Shown in pieces: positions 27,100 to 32,688 of a stretch of 32,688 nt of DNA (the first letter of the stretch is position 1; each line of letters starts with the position of its first letter). The notes under the pieces are model-generated. The model saw only the letters and a list, made by a program, of their open reading frames with translations, was not told the origin of the DNA and ran no database searches. Origin of the DNA: an uncultured Gammaproteobacteria bacterium (lineage in GTDB: Bacteria; Pseudomonadota; Gammaproteobacteria; Magnimaribacterales; Magnimaribacteraceae); the NCBI GenBank assembly GCA_913042105.1, contig CAJWIK010000005.1:1-32688 (forward strand), given 5' to 3'. The translations under genes and the position numbers were made by a program.

Positions 27100-28729
27100 T
27101 TGGTGGAAAGAAGCTGTAATCTATCAAATTTATCCAAGATCGTTTCTAGATACTTCTGGAAATGGCATCGGTGACTTAGGCGGTATATCAAAAAAACTTC
27201 AGTACGTGGCAGATTTAGGTGTAGATGCTATATGGCTATCTCCTATTTTTTCATCACCTATGAAAGATATGGGTTATGACGTAAGTGACTATAAATCTAT
27301 AGATCCATTGTTTGGTACCATGGAAGACTTTGATTTTCTAATTTCCACTGCCCATGATAAGAATCTTAAAGTTATCATTGACCAGGTCTTATCTCATAGC
27401 TCAGACCAATTAGAGGCATTTCAAGAGAGCAAAAACAACAAAAGCTCCATTAAATCAGATTGGTTTGTTTGGGCTGACCCAAATGCAGACGGCTCACCTC
27501 CGAATAACTGGCTATCTGTCTTTGGAGGTTCAGCATGGGAATGGGAACCTAAACGCGGTCAGTATTATTTCCATAACTTTCTTCCCTCTCAACCAGACTT
27601 CAACTTCCATAACGAAGAAGTTCAAGATTTCTTATTGGATGTAGTGAAATTTTGGCTAGAGAAAGGGGTTGATGGGTTCAGGCTAGATACAGTTAATTAT
27701 TATTTCCATGATAAGCAATTAAGAAATAACCCACAAAGTCCAATAGAGTTTAAGCAGCCCCCTGTAAACCCCTATTACATGCAAAATCAGATTTTTTCTA
27801 TTAACCAAGATGAAAACTTAATATTTTTAAATAAATTCAGAATGTTATTAGATAGTTTCTCAGAAAAAACTTCCGTAGGTGAAGTTGGCGATTCACATAG
27901 AGCTATTGAGATAATGAAAAATTACACCAGCGAGTCAAGATTGCATATGGCTTATAGCTTCGAGTTGTTGGGTAATAAATTTTCGTCATCTCATATAAAA
28001 AAGACAATAGAGGAATTTCATGATTCTGAAAATAATGGAAACTGGCCTTGTTGGAGTTTTTCTAACCATGATGTAACCAGACATTTGTCTAGATGGGACC
28101 AAAATGAAAGTGAAGAATTTGCTAAGCTTACAGGAGCATTGCTTCTCTCTCTTAGAGGCACGCCTTGCTTGTATCAAGGTGAAGAATTAGGTCAGGTTGA
28201 AACAGATTTAGAGTTTGAAGAACTTACGGATCCACCGGGAATTCGTTTTTGGCCATTAAATAAAGGTAGAGATGGATGCAGAACTCCAATGACATGGGAT
28301 CATCAATTAAATAATGCTGGTTTTACAGAAGGACAACCTTGGCTTCCTGTGAAGAACAAACAACAAGATAGATCTGTAACTGTTCAAGAGAATAATGATA
28401 AATCAGTCTTAAATCTTTATAAAAAATTGATAAGATTTAGAAAGGAAAATGAGCCTTTAGTTAAAGGAAATCAGGTCTTCATTCATGATGAAAAAAATAT
28501 TCTCGTATTTCTTAGAGAATATAAATTATCCCAAGCTTTGTGTTTTTTTAATCTTAATGACAAAAAACATATTATTAATACAACATCTGAAATCAAACCT
28601 CATGAAGACTTGTCGTTCAATGCAGAGTTGAACAAAAATCAGATTGAATTAAATAAATTTGGATTTATGATTATCATAACTTCAGATTTAAAAGAGCAGC
28701 AATTAAGAAATGATATTAAGCTTTACTAA
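27092..28729 (+). CDS. GH13 alpha-glucosidase / alpha-amylase family protein
   Basis: WWKEAVIYQIYPRSFLDTSGNGIGDLGGI; catalytic motifs GFRLDTVNYY, SVGEVGD, FSNHDVTR. Confidence 0.94.
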   Translation: MNDWWKEAVIYQIYPRSFLDTSGNGIGDLGGISKKLQYVADLGVDAIWLSPIFSSPMKDMGYDVSDYKSIDPLFGTMEDFDFLISTAHDKNLKVIIDQVLSHSSDQLEAFQESKNNKSSIKSDWFVWADPNADGSPPNNWLSVFGGSAWEWEPKRGQYYFHNFLPSQPDFNFHNEEVQDFLLDVVKFWLEKGVDGFRLDTVNYYFHDKQLRNNPQSPIEFKQPPVNPYYMQNQIFSINQDENLIFLNKFRMLLDSFSEKTSVGEVGDSHRAIEIMKNYTSESRLHMAYSFELLGNKFSSSHIKKTIEEFHDSENNGNWPCWSFSNHDVTRHLSRWDQNESEEFAKLTGALLLSLRGTPCLYQGEELGQVETDLEFEELTDPPGIRFWPLNKGRDGCRTPMTWDHQLNNAGFTEGQPWLPVKNKQQDRSVTVQENNDKSVLNLYKKLIRFRKENEPLVKGNQVFIHDEKNILVFLREYKLSQALCFFNLNDKKHIINTTSEIKPHEDLSFNAELNKNQIELNKFGFMIIITSDLKEQQLRNDIKLY

Positions 28730-28783
28730 TATTACATAAGTTACTGATTAAATTGAATTTTAAATTATAAAATAAGGATAAAA

Positions 28784-29911
28784 ATGGAAATAAAGGGAAC
28801 TTGCGAAGATAATTTTTTAGAGGTGAAGGAGTTGTTTAAATCCTTACATGAATCAAATAGAGAAGTTGGATCTTCCTTTTCGGTATATAAAGATGGTCTG
28901 CCACTAATAGATATCTGGGGAGGATTTAAAAATCTAGATGAAACAGAGATATGGAATAGAAATACTCTTGCTACGGTCTGGTCTACAACCAAAGGTATAG
29001 CAGCAATTACAATAGCCTACGCATTTGAAAAAGGTCTTATAGATTATGAAGAGAAAGTTTCTAAGTATTGGCCTGAGTTTGGGTGTAATGGTAAGGAAGA
29101 TATTACGGTAGGCATGCTCCTCTCTCACCAAGCAGGAATATGTGGTTCAAAAACAAATAATGCAGAAGATTATTATTCTCAAAGCACTATGGCAAATGAA
29201 TTGGCCAATATGAAGCCTATATGGGAACCAGGAACAGCATCTGGATATCATTCTATGACATATGGCTGGTTAACATCTGAACTTATAATCAGAGTAACTG
29301 GAAAGACTTTAGGTGAATATTTTAGAGAAGAGATTGGAGATCCTAATGAGATAGATTTTCATATAGGTCTGCCGGAATCTGAAGAAGATAGAGTTGCTGA
29401 AATGATCCCCTTCCCTAAGGAAAATAACCAAGTAAGTACAGAACCTAATAAAGCACAAATGGCTTCAGGCAGTGGTCCTAATCTATTAAAGCATCAAAAT
29501 AGTAGAGAATGGAGAGCAGCAGAAATACCTTCTGCGAACGGTCAAGGCTGTGCTTCGGCAATTGCAAAACTCTATAGTCTTGTGGTTACAGACGATGTAA
29601 CTTTAAAGATACTGAATGATTCAACTATAGCAACCATGACCGCAGAAAGAATCACTAATAGAGACTTAGTGCTGGATGTAGTAACTAGATGGGGTTCTGG
29701 ATTTATTATGAATATGCATAAGGTGATATACGGGCCCGCAGAATCTGCATTTGGTCATTCCGGCTGGGGTGGATCTTGTGGTTTCGGAGATCCAGTAAAT
29801 AAGATAGGAATTTCTTATGTAATGAACAATATGAAAAATAATTTTGCAGCTGACGGAAGGTCCCTTGAGCTCATTAACAAGACTTATGAATGTATGAAAG
29901 GAGATAATTGA
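28784..29911 (+). CDS. serine hydrolase, beta-lactamase (class C)-related family
   Basis: WSTTKG SxxK motif, YHSMTYGWL, GHSGWGG (KTG-equivalent HSG). Confidence 0.9.
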   Translation: MEIKGTCEDNFLEVKELFKSLHESNREVGSSFSVYKDGLPLIDIWGGFKNLDETEIWNRNTLATVWSTTKGIAAITIAYAFEKGLIDYEEKVSKYWPEFGCNGKEDITVGMLLSHQAGICGSKTNNAEDYYSQSTMANELANMKPIWEPGTASGYHSMTYGWLTSELIIRVTGKTLGEYFREEIGDPNEIDFHIGLPESEEDRVAEMIPFPKENNQVSTEPNKAQMASGSGPNLLKHQNSREWRAAEIPSANGQGCASAIAKLYSLVVTDDVTLKILNDSTIATMTAERITNRDLVLDVVTRWGSGFIMNMHKVIYGPAESAFGHSGWGGSCGFGDPVNKIGISYVMNNMKNNFAADGRSLELINKTYECMKGDN

Positions 29912-29912
29912 A

Positions 29913-30710
29913 ATGGATAGATTAAAAGATAAAGTAGCCTTAATAACCGGTGGAACAAGTGGCATAGGGGCGGAAACAGCAAGATTATTTATTAAGGAAG
30001 GTGCAAGAGTAGTGATATCAGGAAGATCTGAAGAGAAAGGCGCAAATCTTGCATCAGAATTAGGAGAAAATGCCTCATATATCATGTCGGATATAACTAA
30101 AGAAGAAGACATAGAAAAGGCTATCAACTTTACAACAGACTCATTAGGTAAACTTGATATTCTCTTTAATAATGCTGGAGGTCCTGTAGGTGCCGGTCTA
30201 GAGAAAATCACCCAAAAGGATATAGATTATGGAGTTCATCTTCTACTGGCAAGTGTAATACTGGGTACTCGTTATGCAATAGAACCTATGAGGAAGAATG
30301 GAGGTGGATGCATCATAAACAACTCTAGTATTGCAGGTATAAGATACAGACAAGGTGATCCTCTGTATTCAGCTTTAAAAGCAGGCGTAACTCACTTTAC
30401 AAAAATGTCTGGCGTAGAGCTTGGCAAAGATAATATTAGAGTGAATGCAATCTCTCCAGGTGCTATAGCTACTCCAATCTTTTGGGGAGGATCCGGAGTT
30501 TCCAATACCTTAACTAAAGAAGAAAATGATAGAAAATTAGAAAAATTACAAAATAATTTAGCAAATGCAGTACCTCTTCAGAGATCGGGTTTAGCGTCAG
30601 ATATAGCAGAAGCAGCTCTTTATCTGGCAAGTGATGCCGGAAGTTTTGTAAGTTGCCAGGATATTGTTGTAGACGGTGGAAGAACGGCAATGTTTAACGA
30701 GAATGTATAA
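29913..30710 (+). CDS. SDR family oxidoreductase
   Basis: TGGTSGIG, NNAGGP, YSALK, VDGGRTA. Confidence 0.92.
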   Translation: MDRLKDKVALITGGTSGIGAETARLFIKEGARVVISGRSEEKGANLASELGENASYIMSDITKEEDIEKAINFTTDSLGKLDILFNNAGGPVGAGLEKITQKDIDYGVHLLLASVILGTRYAIEPMRKNGGGCIINNSSIAGIRYRQGDPLYSALKAGVTHFTKMSGVELGKDNIRVNAISPGAIATPIFWGGSGVSNTLTKEENDRKLEKLQNNLANAVPLQRSGLASDIAEAALYLASDAGSFVSCQDIVVDGGRTAMFNENV

Positions 30711-30722
30711 AACAGAAGAAAT

Positions 30723-30785
30723 GTGAGCTTAGATTTTTTAGATTCATATCCTGGGAAGGGATGGGTGAAATCTTGCTAAGCTCAC
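30723..30785. other. long inverted-repeat hairpin in convergent intergenic region (bidirectional terminator or ncRNA)
   Basis: GTGAGCTTAG (30723-30732)/CTAAGCTCAC (30776-30785), plus inner AGATT/AATCT and ATCC/GGAT stems. Confidence 0.65.
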
Positions 30786-30889
30786 TTTCAACCTACTTCC
30801 TTGTAGGACAGTCGTCCGTGAAGTGCGTAATTTAAACTAAGTAAGAAATTCTGCAATAGCTATAGAAACTAAAAGTTACAACTATAAAA

Positions 30890-31486
30890 TTACCCTTTTT
30901 TAACTTTGTCTTTAGCAGTTATAACATTGGGTAATTGGTCTTCACCAAAAATAGCCTTTGCCGATCCTGCAAATAATGTAATAAATTGATTAATTGAAGC
31001 AAGCCACTCTTTTTTCATACTAGCATTGGTTAATTCTTTATTGATATCCTCAGTAGATTGAAGACTTATGAAGCCAGCAGATTCAAGCATTCGATTTCGC
31101 CTCATCATAAAGCAATAGTCACCAACTTCTTGGAGTATTGATTCATCAAAAGAGTACATAGTCACTCGTTTATCGTTTTCAGATTTATAAGCTTCAATAT
31201 AACCCAAACTCAACCCTTCTCTAATTGTAGCTTTGATAGAATCTATTTTTAATCTTTGTGCGCCAATTTTTTCTGTCTGAGTTAAATCCGTATAACTTAC
31301 CATTGCGTCACTACCAAATTTCCATAAGAAGGTTTGAAAAATAGAATAGCGAGTTGCATTTCCTAAAAACCAAATGTACCAATCTTTATCAGTATAATAA
31401 TGTTGACCTGTAGAAGCATAATGCGTGAACTCGCCTTTTGCTAGAGATCTCATTTCTGAGTCCGACCAATGCCTTGTATTTTTCAA
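30890..31486 (-). CDS. hypothetical protein, probable MarR-like winged-helix regulator
   Basis: Central region SYTDLTQTEKIGAQRLKIDSIKATIREGLSLGYIEAYKSENDKRVTMYSFDE has a winged-HTH-like helix-helix-wing pattern. Confidence 0.6.
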   Translation of the reverse strand: MKNTRHWSDSEMRSLAKGEFTHYASTGQHYYTDKDWYIWFLGNATRYSIFQTFLWKFGSDAMVSYTDLTQTEKIGAQRLKIDSIKATIREGLSLGYIEAYKSENDKRVTMYSFDESILQEVGDYCFMMRRNRMLESAGFISLQSTEDINKELTNASMKKEWLASINQFITLFAGSAKAIFGEDQLPNVITAKDKVKKG

Positions 31487-31507
31487 TTTTACCTCTTGGT
31501 GTGTTAC

Positions 31508-31524
31508 TTAACTATAACAGTTAA
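31508..31524. promoter_or_regulatory. candidate operator TTAACT-ATAAC-AGTTAA
   Basis: Perfect 6-bp arms with 5-bp spacer in the divergent region between the winged-HTH-like gene and the MFS gene. Confidence 0.5.
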
Positions 31525-31592
31525 TTAGAATACATTTCAATTAATATTAATCTACTATTGCTATATTATGATTCATTTAAAAGGGGATTTCA

Positions 31593-32688
31593 TTGAACGC
31601 ATATAGACTGTTATTTTTCCTTACACTTCTCAATTTACTTAATTTTGTAGACAGACAGCTTATTGCTAGTTTTTCTAATTTTATTGTTCCAGATTTAGGA
31701 TTAACTGATACTCAATATGGCTTTCTAACTACAGTTCCCTTCATCATATTTTATTCAGTAGCGGGTCTCTTCATGGGTGTACTCGCTGATATGGTAAATA
31801 GACCAAAGCTCATTGCGTTTGGTGTGGTCATATGGAGTATTTTTACTGCCCTGACAGGAGCAGCTAAAGGCTTTGTAACTATGGCATTACCGAGAATGTT
31901 CATAGGTGTCGGTGAATCTATATTGACTCCTACATCAATGTCCCTCTTATCGGATTCTTTTCCAGCTAAAAGAATGGGTTTTGCTGCAGGTTTTTACTAT
32001 ATGGGTGTCCCGATTGGTGTGGGGGTTAGTTTGTTGATAGCCGGTTATCTTGGAGAATCTTTAGGATGGAGAAACTGTTTCTATTTGTTAGGGGCAATTG
32101 GGCTAGTCTTAGGGCTATGCGCCCTACTCTTCAAGGATAGAAAAAGGAAGAGTGATGTTGACGGCGAAATAAAGAAATCAGTCTCTAAAGAAAGCACATT
32201 AGAAATTATAAATACGTTGTTTTTAGCTTTAAAAACTTCTTCAGCTCTAAGATTTACCATTTTAGCTGGTGTCTTCTACCATATTATTTTAGGTGCATCT
32301 GGCTTCGAACAATTATGGTTAGTACAAGAACGAGGATTTGAAAGATCTGAAATAGCACAGTTAGTTGGATGGATAGGTGTATTCGCCGGTCTTGCTGGAA
32401 ATCTGATCGGAGGAATACTTAGTGATTGGTGGCAAGAGAATACAAGTCAAGGTAGGCCGATGTTTTTGTTTTGGCTAGCCTTGCTGACTCTTCCAATAGG
32501 CATCTACTATAGATTCGTAGAGCCTGGTTCATTAGTCTTTTGGATAGGAATTATCATTGGGTACTTTCAACTAGGGTGCTTCTTTGGACCAACCTTCTCC
32601 ACTGTCCAAGAATTAGTTCCGGATAATATCAAAGCAACTGTTGTTTCATTCTATATATTAACTCTAAACTTAATTGGCCTTACAATAG
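31593..32688 (+). CDS. MFS transporter, truncated by window edge
   Basis: TTG start with AAGGGGA SD; NAYRLLFFLTLLNLLNFVDRQLIASFSNFIVPDLGLTDTQYGFLTT...; reading frame open to the window end. Confidence 0.88.
   Translation, partial: MNAYRLLFFLTLLNLLNFVDRQLIASFSNFIVPDLGLTDTQYGFLTTVPFIIFYSVAGLFMGVLADMVNRPKLIAFGVVIWSIFTALTGAAKGFVTMALPRMFIGVGESILTPTSMSLLSDSFPAKRMGFAAGFYYMGVPIGVGVSLLIAGYLGESLGWRNCFYLLGAIGLVLGLCALLFKDRKRKSDVDGEIKKSVSKESTLEIINTLFLALKTSSALRFTILAGVFYHIILGASGFEQLWLVQERGFERSEIAQLVGWIGVFAGLAGNLIGGILSDWWQENTSQGRPMFLFWLALLTLPIGIYYRFVEPGSLVFWIGIIIGYFQLGCFFGPTFSTVQELVPDNIKATVVSFYILTLNLIGLTI

Noticed and set aside
29666-30211. 181-aa minus-strand ORF
   Set aside because: Antisense to the well-supported beta-lactamase-like and SDR genes, spans their junction, and has no recognisable domain; a shadow ORF.
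30723-30824. SRP RNA, 6S RNA or hammerhead ribozyme
   Set aside because: Diagnostic conserved motifs (GGAAGG-type SRP loop context, 6S bubble, CUGANGA/GAAA core) are not present.
31540-31551. ATTAATATTAAT palindrome as an independent operator
   Set aside because: AT-only palindromes are expected by chance in this composition; mentioned only as context.
1-32688. CRISPR arrays, IS elements, prophage, toxin-antitoxin or defence genes
   Set aside because: No regularly spaced repeats, transposase/integrase motifs or defence domains seen.

Overview
AT-rich 32.7-kb bacterial window (the style resembles a marine gammaproteobacterium; taxonomy is inference) packed with about 30 genes in tight operons. 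It is dominated by catabolic enzymes. Segment 1 (1490-7904, +): SDR, crotonase, acyl-CoA ligase, SDR, amidase and a haloalkane dehalogenase-type hydrolase. Segment 2 (8902-12393, +): FAH-family hydrolase, LigF-like GST, two-domain extradiol-type VOC protein and SDR. Segment 3 (12548-19507): a TonB-dependent receptor (-) divergent from TetR, GST, MhpA-like flavin hydroxylase, VOC dioxygenase-like protein and an atypical SDR (+). Segment 4 (19509-24096, -): cytochrome b561, lipoprotein, crotonase, Rieske ferredoxin, ATP/ADP-translocase-like transporter, VOC protein and a membrane protein. Segment 5 (24126-30710, +): M3 peptidase lipoprotein, DUF3445 haem N-demethylase-like protein, GH13, serine beta-lactamase-like hydrolase and SDR. 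A truncated DUF3604 gene lies at the left edge and a truncated MFS gene at the right edge. The most interesting non-coding signals are: (i) a 13-bp palindrome TGACATWATGTCA in both the TBDT/TetR intergenic region and upstream of the FAH/GST/VOC/SDR operon, overlapping plausible -35 elements, which suggests one TetR regulon; (ii) a compact element downstream of the TBDT with two AAGGAGG Shine-Dalgarno motifs, each exactly 6 nt before an ATG, the second in a hairpin formed with the first mini-ORF; (iii) a strongly structured convergent intergenic region at 30723-30824. No tRNA, rRNA, CRISPR array or mobile element was recognised.
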